DNA from: Millionella massiliensis
GTDB taxonomy: Bacteria; Bacteroidota; Bacteroidia; Bacteroidales; Rikenellaceae
Assembly: GCF_900104655.1 (NCBI RefSeq)
Contig: NZ_FNWD01000002.1
Span: 1,286,246 to 1,350,245, forward strand
Length of the DNA stretch: 64,000 nt
Reading direction: 5' to 3'
Part shown: positions 27,570 through 37,113 of the stretch, in pieces
How positions within the stretch are numbered: the first letter of the stretch is position 1
Layout of the letters: each line of letters begins with the position of its first letter
The notes under the pieces: generated by a model
The model's database searches: none
Told to the model about the DNA's origin: nothing
Seen by the model: only the letters and a program-made list of their open reading frames with translations
Program-made: the position numbers and the translations under genes

Positions 27570-28627
27570 AAGATCATAAACGACATATAATCTATAACAC
27601 CGAATCCATTCTCACGGGAATCCGGATGCTCAACGAGATCGCCGACGCGTTGTCATTAACTCTGTTTGTCGTTGATCCCCAGAGTATGCGGATGGTGGGT
27701 ACCGTAACCGATGGTGACATCCGACGCGCACTGGCCCGGGGTTGTGGCCTGGACTGTTCGATCTGCGAAGTCATGAATCCCCGCTTTACGTTCATCGAAG
27801 AGGGGAATTTCGATCCGAACATTTTACGCTACATTCGTAAAATGCTGTTCAAGTTGGTCCCGATTCTCGATGCCGAAGGACATATAGTTCGGATTCTCAG
27901 TTTCGCAGACGGCCATTCCTATCTGCCTATCGATGCCGTATTGATGGCCGGAGGAAAAGGCGAGCGATTACGCCCCATGACCCTCACCACTCCCAAACCC
28001 CTGCTCGAAGTAGCCGGAAAACCGATCATCGACTACAACATTGACAATCTTCTCGGCCATGGAGTCGATCATATCAATGTGACGGTCAACTACCTTGCCG
28101 AGCAGATCGAGAATCACTTTGCCCAACCGATAGGCAACGGCGTACAGGTGAAATGCGTTCGCGAGCCGCAATACCTCGGTACAATGGGCTCGATTAAATT
28201 CATCACCGAATGGCACAACGATACCGTATTGGTGATGAATTCCGACCTGTTTACCAATATCGACCTGGAGGACTTCTATCTCCACTTCAAGAAGCACGAC
28301 GCCGAGATGAGTGTCGCTGCCGTTCCCTATAACGTGAACGTACCTTACGGCATTTTTGAAATCGAGAATACCCGCGAGATCAAGGGCATTAAAGAGAAGC
28401 CCAACTTCCACTACTACGCCAATGCAGGCATCTATCTGATCAAGCGCAGTGTTCTGGATCGCATTCCGGAAGGCACGTTCTACAACGCGACAGACCTGAT
28501 GGAACAACTGATTGCCGACAACTGCAAGGTAATCCGTTTCCCGCTTTCGGGCTACTGGATCGACATCGGCAAACCGGACGATTTCCGCAAAGTACAGGAA
28601 CTGGCCCAACACATGAGTAAACTATAA
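27566..28627 (+). CDS. ptmE: CBS-domain sugar-1-phosphate nucleotidyltransferase (PtmE family)
   Basis: Codes for 353 residues. Residues ~10-120 are two CBS motifs (FVVDPQSMRMVGTVTDGDIRRAL, LVPILDAEGHIVRILS). Residues ~122-350 are a nucleotidyltransferase with LMAGGKGERLRPMTLTTPKP and the metal-site strand VLVMNSDLFTNID. In Campylobacter jejuni PtmE is the GlcN-1-phosphate guanylyltransferase that makes the GDP-sugar used for legionaminic acid. The CBS-NTP combination here is therefore the best hint that this organism uses the GDP rather than the UDP route. It overlaps legG by 4 bases. Confidence 0.87.
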   Translation: MKDHKRHIIYNTESILTGIRMLNEIADALSLTLFVVDPQSMRMVGTVTDGDIRRALARGCGLDCSICEVMNPRFTFIEEGNFDPNILRYIRKMLFKLVPILDAEGHIVRILSFADGHSYLPIDAVLMAGGKGERLRPMTLTTPKPLLEVAGKPIIDYNIDNLLGHGVDHINVTVNYLAEQIENHFAQPIGNGVQVKCVREPQYLGTMGSIKFITEWHNDTVLVMNSDLFTNIDLEDFYLHFKKHDAEMSVAAVPYNVNVPYGIFEIENTREIKGIKEKPNFHYYANAGIYLIKRSVLDRIPEGTFYNATDLMEQLIADNCKVIRFPLSGYWIDIGKPDDFRKVQELAQHMSKL

Positions 28628-28637
28628 TTCACACAGG

Positions 28638-29357
28638 ATGAACCTGCTGATCACCATCTGCGCCCGGGGAGGCAGTAAAGGGATCCCCGGCAAAAACATC
28701 AAACCGCTCTGCGGCCGTCCTCTGATTGGATATACCATCGAGACAGCCCGCAAGTTCGCGGCCCAATTTCCCGAAACCGACATCGCCCTCTCGACCGATT
28801 CAGAAGAGATCAAACGAGTAGCCGCTGAATGTGGGCTGGTTTCGGAATATACCCGTCCCGAGACACTGGCAGGCGACACCGTCGGAAAAATCGACGCCAT
28901 CGCCGACATCGTCCGATTCAGCGAAGAACATCACCATAAACAGTATGATTTCATTCTGGATATGGACGTTACGTCCCCCCTGCGAAATGTCGACGACCTG
29001 AATGCCGCCTTTGCCCTGCTTCAGGCGGATCCCCAAGCCGTCAACCTGTTTTCAGTCAGCCCGGCAGGCCGCAGTCCCTACTTTAACATGGTAGAACGGA
29101 AAGAAAACGGATACTATGATAAAGTAAAATCGGTAGGTAATGTACTGTCCCGTCAGGCTGCTCCCAAAGTTTACGATCTAAACGCTTCGTTTTATTTCTA
29201 CCGCCGCGCATTTTTTACCCTGGGATACAAGGGTGCCATAACGGATCGTTCACTCATCTACGAAGTTCCCCATATCTGTTTCGATCTGGATCATCCGATC
29301 GATTTCGAGATCATCTCCTATTTGATGGGGAACGACAAACTCGATTTCACATTATGA
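28638..29357 (+). CDS. legF: CMP-legionaminate synthetase (acylneuraminate cytidylyltransferase family)
   Basis: Codes for 239 residues. LITICARGGSKGIPGKNIKPL is the CTP-binding signature of CMP-sialate synthetases; DFILDMDVTSPLRNVDDL and a C-terminal DLDHPIDFEIISYL follow the family. It activates the nine-carbon acid with CTP for a glycosyltransferase. Its stop overlaps the next start as ATGA (29354-29357). The name legF (ptmB) follows the context; the protein alone cannot tell legionaminate from neuraminate. Confidence 0.87.
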   Translation: MNLLITICARGGSKGIPGKNIKPLCGRPLIGYTIETARKFAAQFPETDIALSTDSEEIKRVAAECGLVSEYTRPETLAGDTVGKIDAIADIVRFSEEHHHKQYDFILDMDVTSPLRNVDDLNAAFALLQADPQAVNLFSVSPAGRSPYFNMVERKENGYYDKVKSVGNVLSRQAAPKVYDLNASFYFYRRAFFTLGYKGAITDRSLIYEVPHICFDLDHPIDFEIISYLMGNDKLDFTL

Positions 29358-30256
29358 AAGTCGGCATTATAGGACTCGGCTCAATTGCCCGTAAACATAT
29401 CGCAGCCCTGCGGTCTATCGATCCGCATACCCAATTCTGGGCATTGCGTCATCGACCGGGCAGTCCGGTCACCCCCGGAATTTCCGACCTTTACACCTTG
29501 CCTGACCTGGTAGCCGTTCGCCCGGACTTCATTATCATCTCCAACCCAACTGCTGCCCACTACGAAACCGTAAACGCCTTGGCCTCGAGTGGGATTCCGC
29601 TGTTCATCGAGAAACCCGTGTTCGACAGCATCACTCACCCGCTGCCCCAAGTGCAAGGCATGACCTACGTTGCCTGCAACTTACGTTTTCTCGACAGCTT
29701 GCGCTGGGTAAAACAGCATCTGACCAACCGAAGCATCAATGAAGTAAACGTCTATTGTGGTTCCTACTTGCCAGAATGGCGTCCCCAGGCTCCCGACTGG
29801 CGTAAGATATACAGTGCCAACCGCGACATGGGAGGAGGCGTACATATCGACCTGATACACGAGATAGACTATGTTTACTGGCTGTTCGGAGCCCCGCAAA
29901 AGGTTCACAAAACCTTTCGCAACGTATCCTCGCTCCAGATCGACGCCTGGGACTATGCCAATTATTGTTTGGAATACCCTACCTTTGCCGTAAGCATTGT
30001 ACTAAACTACTACCGGCGTGACTATCGCAGGACCTTGGAAATACTTTTGGATGATGCAACGTGGCAAGTTGATTTGGCGAAGAACACAGTCTGCAACCTT
30101 ACAACGGGCCAACTGTTATTCGAGAGCCAACAACGGTTTCCCGAAACCTACGAAGCTCAAATGCACGATTTTTTACATCGCATGCACACCAAGCACTCCG
30201 AACCATTCAACACGATCGCCGAAGCATACGATGTTTTACGAATTTGCCTAGAATAA
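29354..30256 (+). CDS. ptmF: Gfo/Idh/MocA family oxidoreductase (PtmF-like)
   Basis: Codes for 300 residues. The Rossmann motif VGIIGLGSIARKHIAAL and the EKP motif (PLFIEKPVFDS) are present. The substrate domain has MGGGVHIDLIHEIDYVYWLFG. In the C. jejuni ptm cluster a similar oxidoreductase, PtmF, sits with PtmA and PtmE and is needed for the amino-sugar precursor supply. The position between legF and ptmA supports the same role here, though the exact reaction is not settled. Confidence 0.8.
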   Translation: MKVGIIGLGSIARKHIAALRSIDPHTQFWALRHRPGSPVTPGISDLYTLPDLVAVRPDFIIISNPTAAHYETVNALASSGIPLFIEKPVFDSITHPLPQVQGMTYVACNLRFLDSLRWVKQHLTNRSINEVNVYCGSYLPEWRPQAPDWRKIYSANRDMGGGVHIDLIHEIDYVYWLFGAPQKVHKTFRNVSSLQIDAWDYANYCLEYPTFAVSIVLNYYRRDYRRTLEILLDDATWQVDLAKNTVCNLTTGQLLFESQQRFPETYEAQMHDFLHRMHTKHSEPFNTIAEAYDVLRICLE

Positions 30257-30266
30257 AAGTTAAGAT

Positions 30267-31004
30267 ATGAAACTTGAAGGAAAGATCATCCTGATCACAG
30301 GTAGCGGAGGACTGATCGGTCGTGAAGTAACACGATACTGCCGCGAAAGCGGTGCGACGGTGATTGGGGTTGATTATGCAATTAATCGATGGGGAGAATC
30401 TCCGGATATAACAGCAGACATAACCGATCCGTCAGTTATAGAGCAACTGGTCCATGATGTTCACGCCCGGTATGGCCGCATAGATGGCTTAGTGAATGCC
30501 GCTTATCCGAGAACAAAAGATTGGGGAACAAAATTCGAAGATGTTCCCTACGAGAGCTGGCAGCAGAACGTCGAGATGCAGTTAAACGCCGTATTCCTGA
30601 TTTGCCAAAAGGTACTGGCCATCATGAAAGAACAGCAGAGCGGTTCGATTGTCAATTTCGGATCAATCTACGGCGTGGTAGGCAACGATTTTACAATCTA
30701 CGAATCGTATGGAGGGACCTCTCCTGCGGGTTATTCTGCAATTAAAGGAGGGATTATCAACTTTTCACGATACCTGGCCTCCTATTTCGGGAAGTACGGC
30801 ATCCGCGTCAACTGCGTATCACCAGGGGGCGTATTTGACAACCAGCGTCAGGAATTCGTAGAAGCATACTGCCACAAGTCTCCCCTCAAACGCATGGCCC
30901 GCCCCGAAGAGATGGCTCCGGCCGTAGCCTTTTTATTATCCGACGAGGCCAGTTTCATCACCGGCCACAATTTAATGGTCGATGGCGGCTGGACCGCAAT
31001 ATAA
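30267..31004 (+). CDS. ptmA: Short-chain dehydrogenase (PtmA-like)
   Basis: Codes for 245 residues. ILITGSGGLIGREVTRYC is the NAD(P)-binding TGxxxGxG-type motif, NFGSIYGVVG supplies the catalytic serine region and YSAIKGG the YxxxK pair. MVDGGWTAI is the usual C-terminus. PtmA is the SDR partner of PtmE/PtmF in legionaminic-acid precursor formation in C. jejuni. It ends the run of tightly spaced pathway genes; composition becomes clearly more AT-rich in the genes that follow. Confidence 0.85.
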   Translation: MKLEGKIILITGSGGLIGREVTRYCRESGATVIGVDYAINRWGESPDITADITDPSVIEQLVHDVHARYGRIDGLVNAAYPRTKDWGTKFEDVPYESWQQNVEMQLNAVFLICQKVLAIMKEQQSGSIVNFGSIYGVVGNDFTIYESYGGTSPAGYSAIKGGIINFSRYLASYFGKYGIRVNCVSPGGVFDNQRQEFVEAYCHKSPLKRMARPEEMAPAVAFLLSDEASFITGHNLMVDGGWTAI

Positions 31005-31023
31005 ACTATTACAAAGAAGAACC

Positions 31024-31722
31024 ATGGAACTATCAATGCCAATCAGTAGCATTAAGCGACTGACAGGTCGTCAGATAGATACGTTATTTATGGGAAGTGC
31101 TGATGACAATAGCTTAATAGACCACTACATTCAACAAGCAATCATTCGATGTGAGCAATGCTTTAGTCGAACCCCCAATAAATACTATCAAAAGAACGGC
31201 ACTCCTTATTTCAACCCTTACCACTCTGTCCAATATATGATATATCTATATTATTTAGCCAACAGTATATATCAAGAAAAGGGTTGCTGCGCCACATGTG
31301 ATAAACTATACTATTTAAACAAAGTACTCAATGGACTAGATCTATTTTATGCGGTTCAGATGCCCGTTTTTTTTATGGCAGAGCATCCGGTGGGAAGCGT
31401 TATCGGAAGAGCTACCATAGGTAACGGCTTTATGTTTTACCAAAATTGTACAGTAGGAGGTTTTCACTTACCCAATAAGACAATAGCCTACCCAACAATA
31501 GGGAATAACGTAAAAATGTTCGCAGGTTCGTCCATTATTGGTAATTGCCACATTGGTAATGAAGTCAATGTTGGTGCAGGTGCCTTAATCAAGAACCAAG
31601 ATGTGCCCGACTGTTCAAATGTTTTTGGACAATCTCCAAATTTAATCATAAAACCGATAAAAAAGGAAGGTAATCCTCCCTCACACCTTCATGAAAACTT
31701 CAATGATTACAAATGTATATAA
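31024..31722 (+). CDS. Serine-acetyltransferase-like hexapeptide acyltransferase
   Basis: Codes for 232 residues from the ATG giving MELSMPISSIKRL. The first ~110 residues are helical, with Cys pairs in EKGCCATCDKLYY. The C-terminal half holds left-handed beta-helix repeats: GSVIGRATIGNGFMFYQNCTVGG and GSSIIGNCHIGNEVNVGAGALI. The layout (helical N-terminus plus LbH) matches the CysE/WcaB-like branch of acetyltransferases. In this locus it probably acetylates a sugar. It is much more AT-rich than the pathway genes upstream. Confidence 0.78.
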   Translation: MELSMPISSIKRLTGRQIDTLFMGSADDNSLIDHYIQQAIIRCEQCFSRTPNKYYQKNGTPYFNPYHSVQYMIYLYYLANSIYQEKGCCATCDKLYYLNKVLNGLDLFYAVQMPVFFMAEHPVGSVIGRATIGNGFMFYQNCTVGGFHLPNKTIAYPTIGNNVKMFAGSSIIGNCHIGNEVNVGAGALIKNQDVPDCSNVFGQSPNLIIKPIKKEGNPPSHLHENFNDYKCI

Positions 31723-32101
31723 TGCAATGATTTCAGCCATACTATGACTTGCTTCTACACTTATAGTTGTCTTTTCATTGACTAAAATTACATTAACACG
31801 GAAGCCGCCTTCCATGACAAACAAGGGAAGCTATTCAATACACTAAGTATTTTCAAATCAAATAACGGGAACCTCATGACAAGAAGGAATGATATTACAC
31901 ATCTTTACGAACAAGAAACATATATACACAGAGGCCTCAAGGAACAAAGAAACACAACGTGATACCCACAAAAGAATCAAATAAACCTCGATGGATACAC
32001 CTATCAATAAATAAATGAATAATTTTCAGATAGGTGATGAAAGACAATATATACCTAGTCTTTTAATTCACAAGATTCTAACTCAAAAGCAAACACCTCA
32101 C
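31723..32101 (+). other. AT-rich gap inside the polysaccharide locus
   Basis: 379 bases with no convincing gene. A longer in-frame start for the next gene exists at 32015, but the extra 29 residues do not resemble an oxidoreductase N-terminus. No promoter or repeat was recognised. Confidence 0.5.
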
Positions 32102-33073
32102 ATGGAAGTTCAACATATTGCAATCATCGGTGCCGGTCAATTGGGAAGCCGTCACCTGCAGGGATTAAAACTCGCACAGATACCCATGCGTATCCAAATT
32201 GTCGATAATTCCGAGCAATCACTACAAATTGCTCGCGAACGCTACGAACAAGTCGAGCCCAATCCTAAAATCGAATCAATCGAATACCAGACAGCCATTG
32301 ACTCGCTCTCGCAAGATCTCGACCTTGTCATCATTGCGACAGGTTCCAAACCTCGCGCAGCCATCATATCGGAGTTGCTAGCTAAAAAAGCTGTTAAGAA
32401 CTTGATTCTAGAAAAAGTACTTTTCCCCACTCTCAACCAATATGAACAAGTCCAAGACCTGCTCCAAACACACGGGCTACTGGACCATACGTGGATCAAT
32501 TGTACCCGCCGTACATTTGAAGGATATAAAAAATTAAAAGCAGAATTAGCGGGAGCAAAAGAAATAAACTACACCAAAAGCGGTACCGACTGGGGTTTAG
32601 GATGTAATGCGATTCATTTTATCGATCATTATGCATTTCTGAGCGGAGATACCGAATTGCCCCTATTTGACGTAACCCAACTTGATCCGATAGTCCACAA
32701 CAGTAAAAGAGCTGGATATGTTGAGTTTACAGGCACCATCAAGGCCACTACATCCAAAGGAAATCAAATAGCGATTACCTCGGCCTCGACAGAAACTCCG
32801 AATAAACTTATGCTTATTGCAGATGGAGTACGCTACGACATTGATGAGACAACCGATCAAATTACGCGTAACGGACAGTTGTGGGGTAAAATCGGAATGA
32901 AATTCCAGAGTGGACTGACTGGTATAGTAACAGAAGACATTTTATTACGCCAGCATTCCGACTTAACCCCCTACTTGGAATCCACCAACTACCACTTAGC
33001 CTTATTGAAACCGTTAATTCAACTTTACAACCAATTAACCGGTAAAAACGAAGACAACTGTCCCATAACATAA
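32102..33073 (+). CDS. Gfo/Idh-type Rossmann oxidoreductase
   Basis: Codes for 323 residues from MEVQHIAIIGAGQLGSRHL; the Rossmann glycines lie at once after the start, which decides it. LVIIATGSKPRAAI and LILEKVLFP stand where family members have the nucleotide-binding turn and the EKP motif; the proline after EK is replaced by Val (EKVLFP). NAIHFIDHYAFLSG follows in the catalytic region. It is paired with the 33086 gene 12 bases downstream. The substrate is unknown; nucleotide-sugar or sugar oxidation for the surface glycan is likely. Confidence 0.75.
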   Translation: MEVQHIAIIGAGQLGSRHLQGLKLAQIPMRIQIVDNSEQSLQIARERYEQVEPNPKIESIEYQTAIDSLSQDLDLVIIATGSKPRAAIISELLAKKAVKNLILEKVLFPTLNQYEQVQDLLQTHGLLDHTWINCTRRTFEGYKKLKAELAGAKEINYTKSGTDWGLGCNAIHFIDHYAFLSGDTELPLFDVTQLDPIVHNSKRAGYVEFTGTIKATTSKGNQIAITSASTETPNKLMLIADGVRYDIDETTDQITRNGQLWGKIGMKFQSGLTGIVTEDILLRQHSDLTPYLESTNYHLALLKPLIQLYNQLTGKNEDNCPIT

Positions 33074-33085
33074 ACAGAAATCAGT

Positions 33086-34069
33086 ATGACACAACAAAAA
33101 ATATGGCTTATCGGAGCAGGAGGGATCGGCTATGAATATGCACGTATTCTAAGTTCGTTACAGGTAGATTACATTGTTATCGGTCGTGGAGAAGAATCTG
33201 CGCAAACTTTGGAAACAAAAATGGCCGAACATGGCTACGTGTTACCTGCACCCGTGGTTCGGGGAGGGCTAACTGCATTTCTGAAGAGTAAGCCTCAACT
33301 ACCTACATCTGTAATTGTTGCCCTACCAATTGACCAACTACAACCAGCCGCTCTTGAGTTACTGAATTATGGAGTTAAAAGGATTTTATTGGAAAAACCG
33401 GGTTTCGGAGCGTTAACCGAATTGGAGGAACTAGTCGCCGCAACGCGTCAGCACGAGGCTACAGTTTTACTGGCCTATAATCGCCGTTTTTACAGTTCTG
33501 TACTGAAAGCCGAGGAAATTATCGCCACTGATGGCGGAGTAGTTTCGTTCAATTTTGAATTTACGGAATGGACCCATACTATCAACCCAAACAACTATGC
33601 AGCTGTAGCGGCTTCACACTGGTTATTGGGTAATTCGTCTCATGTGATCGACACGGCTTTCTTCTTAGGGGGACAACCAAAGCAAATAAGTTGCTATCGT
33701 GCAGGAGAAGGAAACTTATCATGGCATCCAACAGCCTCCATATTTGCAGGTGCAGGAGTTAGTGATCGAGGAGCACTCTTTTCCTACCAAGCAGCATGGC
33801 AGTCTCCGGGGCGATGGGTAGTAGAGGTTCTGACCCGTAAACATCGACTCTACTTTAAACCAATGGAAACTCTTCAAGTACAAGAATTAGGATCTGTAGC
33901 AATAGCTCCGGTTGAAATAGACAACCAACTTGACTTGAATTATAAGCCAGGTTTTTACTTACAAACACGAGCATTTATCTCGGGAGATCATACCAGATTC
34001 TGCACCATCGAACAGCAACTGACCCATTTAGACAGTTATTACAAGGCTATGAGCGGGTATATCAATTAA
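33086..34069 (+). CDS. Gfo/Idh-type Rossmann oxidoreductase
   Basis: Codes for 327 residues. WLIGAGGIGYEYARIL is the dinucleotide-binding motif and ILLEKPGFGALTELEEL contains the EKP motif; LLAYNRRFYSSV follows, and the region GNSSHVIDTAFFLGG fits the catalytic His. It differs clearly from its neighbour at 32102, so the two are not a recent duplication. It is the last plus-strand gene before the minus-strand block. Confidence 0.78.
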   Translation: MTQQKIWLIGAGGIGYEYARILSSLQVDYIVIGRGEESAQTLETKMAEHGYVLPAPVVRGGLTAFLKSKPQLPTSVIVALPIDQLQPAALELLNYGVKRILLEKPGFGALTELEELVAATRQHEATVLLAYNRRFYSSVLKAEEIIATDGGVVSFNFEFTEWTHTINPNNYAAVAASHWLLGNSSHVIDTAFFLGGQPKQISCYRAGEGNLSWHPTASIFAGAGVSDRGALFSYQAAWQSPGRWVVEVLTRKHRLYFKPMETLQVQELGSVAIAPVEIDNQLDLNYKPGFYLQTRAFISGDHTRFCTIEQQLTHLDSYYKAMSGYIN

Positions 34070-34172
34070 ATTTTCTCATCTTCCCTGCCTTTGATTATCC
34101 TCTCCTTCTCACGTGATACTTCATTGAAGTTCTTGGGAAGGAGAGTTGTTTATTTAAAGAAACCAATCTTTT

Positions 34173-35723
34173 TTATTTAAAAAACCTATTACATACCATA
34201 GTATACAATCGCTGGGTTAGCGTGCGCATTCCATCGGTCAAAAAATACAACCCAGCCCAGAACAAACAAGCCATCACACTCGTAATCACCGACGCATAGA
34301 GTAGCCACCCTCCCCATCCATGTGCAGAAGGGTCAAATGCAACGATGTGGTCAATAAGACATACGCCTGCAAACAAAGGGATCAAGATAGCCAAGTGTCG
34401 CGCGACCCGTTTCCAATAATGCCACACCGAAAGATGAAAACCCTTGGAGTATAAGAAGTAGGGTTTCCAAATAACAACTATGGCCAGCATACTGAATGTC
34501 GTTCCGAGCAGGACACCATTCAGTCCCCAGAAGTGTCCCAGCAGAATGGAAAAACCGGCATTCAGCGCTGCTTCGGTAATAGGTGCCCATATGTCGTAAA
34601 AAAGTCCATAAGCAGCATTGAAAGTGTCAGCCACTCGCGTAAACATGATAAACAAGTTCAGCAGAATGAGTGCGACCGTAGTAGCGGGGAGCACATATTC
34701 CGCACCAACCCAGAGGGTGATAAATGGATTAATTGCAAACCAGAGTGCCCCCACCAATACGGCTGCCACCCAATACCTCAAGGCAAAGATTTCGGCAAAT
34801 ACCTTCAGTACCTGCGAAGTATTCCCTTCCGCGACGAGTTGCCCTACACCGGCATCGGCGCTGCCGAGCAGTTGTGAAACCAGTTGTTGTACTTTAGCGA
34901 TGATGAGGGTGTAGTTGGTGTAGAATGCCACCATGGAGAGTGAAGTATATGCATAGACAAAGACCGGAGATAAATTAAAAAGCACTGTTCCGGCCATTTT
35001 ATGCACAAAAATTTGCTTGGTGTACTTAATAAAATCGGGATACTTTTTGAGTAGTGTTCTCCCTTCTTTAAGCGTAGTTTTCAGCCAGGGGTAGGTTTTA
35101 TTAATCCGAACATTAAGAATCAAACTATAGATAATGGAGAATGAAATCTCAATGGTAACCCACCAATATGGATTTGCGGTTTTGTAGAGCACCAACATCT
35201 GAATAAAAAGCCTCAGAATATTGGCACTTTGGTAATATGCCGTCACCACATACTGCCGTTGGTCAGCATTGAGCAAAAGTTGTCTATAGTTGATAAAGTA
35301 GCCTAATACGGCACTGACAAGGTAACAGAGAAACGTATAATATATCAATAGATTATCGAATGGAAATTTATCGAGAATCCATGGTAGAAATAATGCCAAA
35401 ATAGATGCACCCGCGATAACAATCCACCCGATTTTTCGGTACACATACCCCAGCACGGAGACAATCTCATTGATTTGTTGCCTGTCTTCATTGACTAAGG
35501 GTTTATAGAGCATATATCCGATAGCCGCTCCAATGCCAAGTTCGGCAAGGTTAAGCAACCCCAACAGATTGGAGAGAGTTGTAGTAAGCCCAACAAAATC
35601 AGCCCCAAGTTTTTCGAGAAAAATACGTCGGGAGAAGAACGTAACAACCAATACCAGTACGTAGAACAATAGATTCATCCGGGCATTTAGGATGCTTTTA
35701 TGTACTCTGGATTCTCGAACCAT
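34173..35723 (-). CDS. wzx: Polysaccharide flippase (Wzx-like, MATE/MOP superfamily)
   Basis: Codes for 516 residues with about 12-14 hydrophobic segments along its length, starting with SILNARMNLLFYVLVLVVTFFSRRIFLEKLG, the usual Wzx opening. LAELGIGAAIGYMLYKPL follows in the second helix. It would move the lipid-linked repeat unit across the inner membrane. Its ATG lies just 1 base after the stop of the upstream glycosyltransferase gene, so both are in one operon. It converges with the 33086 gene. Confidence 0.88.
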   Translation of the reverse strand: MVRESRVHKSILNARMNLLFYVLVLVVTFFSRRIFLEKLGADFVGLTTTLSNLLGLLNLAELGIGAAIGYMLYKPLVNEDRQQINEIVSVLGYVYRKIGWIVIAGASILALFLPWILDKFPFDNLLIYYTFLCYLVSAVLGYFINYRQLLLNADQRQYVVTAYYQSANILRLFIQMLVLYKTANPYWWVTIEISFSIIYSLILNVRINKTYPWLKTTLKEGRTLLKKYPDFIKYTKQIFVHKMAGTVLFNLSPVFVYAYTSLSMVAFYTNYTLIIAKVQQLVSQLLGSADAGVGQLVAEGNTSQVLKVFAEIFALRYWVAAVLVGALWFAINPFITLWVGAEYVLPATTVALILLNLFIMFTRVADTFNAAYGLFYDIWAPITEAALNAGFSILLGHFWGLNGVLLGTTFSMLAIVVIWKPYFLYSKGFHLSVWHYWKRVARHLAILIPLFAGVCLIDHIVAFDPSAHGWGGWLLYASVITSVMACLFWAGLYFLTDGMRTLTQRLYTMVCNRFFK

Positions 35724-35724
35724 G

Positions 35725-36906
35725 TTAGCTGTTTATCACTTCATTGTATAGCTTGACCCACTGCTCTCCAATGGCTTGGCGGGAGAATCGACGCATACTC
35801 TCAGGGCCCTTATATGCCATTCGAATGCGTACTTCGGGCTGTGTTATCAATTGATTGACTCGTTGGATAAACATTTTCAAATCATTATTACGCACAATAT
35901 AACCGTTTACTCCATTGGAAATCAAATCATGCACGCTTTCGAAACTGTCCATCACTACTGGAACACATCCTTTTTGCATGGCTTCGCATAGTGTCATACC
36001 CCACCCTTCGAAAGCTGATGTCATGACAAATATTGCAGCCTTTGTATAAAAAGGTTCAGGGTTTTGCTGTCTGCCTTCAAAAATAACCCGTTCTAATTGC
36101 CATTGTTGAACTAGTTTTCTATACAGATATTCATCAGGGCCAAAACCGACTACTTGCAAATTCCAATCCGGATGGAGGAACTGCAACGTTTTCCACATCT
36201 TTAGAATTAAACTGATTCGTTTATGTCGTTCGTCAAAACGAGCAACAACAAGAATTGTCTTTTCTTTGTGTATGATCTCCTCTGCAGAGGCTTCATTTTC
36301 CCAAGAAACCGCATTACCAATTGCTCTCATTTTATTCGTCGACGGTAATTTATACCATTTACGATATGGCTCGAAGAAAGCCGAAGACAATAGAACGAAT
36401 CTATCCGCCAGCAAATAAGCATTTCTAAAGTTAGAACGTTGAAGCTTTCTAATGTGGAGCCAATATAAAGGCCACACAATCATCTTAATTGCAGTCTTGA
36501 GTTGTTCCGCTCCCCCTAATTTGTATTGTGCTTTCATCACCTCCCACATCCCCCGCATTTCATAACCGGGCCGGGTATGAAATTCAGTTATAACTTTACA
36601 AGTTGTTCCAACTACAGCTTCCCGAGCTAATTTTGACTGCCATCTTCCTACAGGAACTGACAGGATGTCAATTCCTAAAATAACAATTAATTGATGGACC
36701 TTTTCTGCAACTACCTCCTCTGCAGTTGATACTGAGGTAAAGGGAATTTCGTGTATGCGAGGATGGATAGATGGCGTGCAATGAAACGCAACATAAATTT
36801 CCATCCCTGGCTGATCAGCCAAATAACGCAGTCTATTGTAAATCGTACGAGACTCACCTGAGTCATCCATGGTAATATCACGATTGTAGAGGACAAGAAT
36901 TTTCAT
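35725..36906 (-). CDS. Glycosyltransferase family 4
   Basis: Codes for 393 residues from the ATG giving MKILVLYNRD; a TTG three codons upstream is also in frame. The GT-B pattern is clear: ILVVARFDERHKRISLILKMW starts the C-terminal domain and MTSAFEGWGMTLCEAMQKGCVPVV is the donor-binding E-x7-E region (EGWGMTLCE). It would transfer one sugar of the repeat unit at the cytoplasmic face. A 207-base gap separates it from the next gene upstream. Confidence 0.87.
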   Translation of the reverse strand: MKILVLYNRDITMDDSGESRTIYNRLRYLADQPGMEIYVAFHCTPSIHPRIHEIPFTSVSTAEEVVAEKVHQLIVILGIDILSVPVGRWQSKLAREAVVGTTCKVITEFHTRPGYEMRGMWEVMKAQYKLGGAEQLKTAIKMIVWPLYWLHIRKLQRSNFRNAYLLADRFVLLSSAFFEPYRKWYKLPSTNKMRAIGNAVSWENEASAEEIIHKEKTILVVARFDERHKRISLILKMWKTLQFLHPDWNLQVVGFGPDEYLYRKLVQQWQLERVIFEGRQQNPEPFYTKAAIFVMTSAFEGWGMTLCEAMQKGCVPVVMDSFESVHDLISNGVNGYIVRNNDLKMFIQRVNQLITQPEVRIRMAYKGPESMRRFSRQAIGEQWVKLYNEVINS

Positions 36907-37113
36907 AACAACCAATTGACTGTGTGATTCAAATAATTATATCGTTAATTTTACAGCAAAAATAATAATTACCGAAAAGCAACAACGGAAAGTTTCTCTT
37001 ATATCCCGCCTATACATTTATCCCCGCCATTTATCTACGAGTCTTGACAACGCCGCAAAAACGGGTCACGTTGTAAAAGGGGATTATGACAGATGCTTTT
37101 ATTAAAATAGTGC

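Noticed and set aside
23517..31004. Plain sialic-acid (neuB-neuC-neuA) operon
   Set aside because: legC, PtmE with CBS domain, PtmF and PtmA would not be needed; the set fits legionaminic acid better.
34070..34172. Terminator between the 33086 gene and the flippase
   Set aside because: Only a 9-bp stem with a 28-base loop can be drawn (CTCTCCTTC / GAAGGAGAG); too weak to call.
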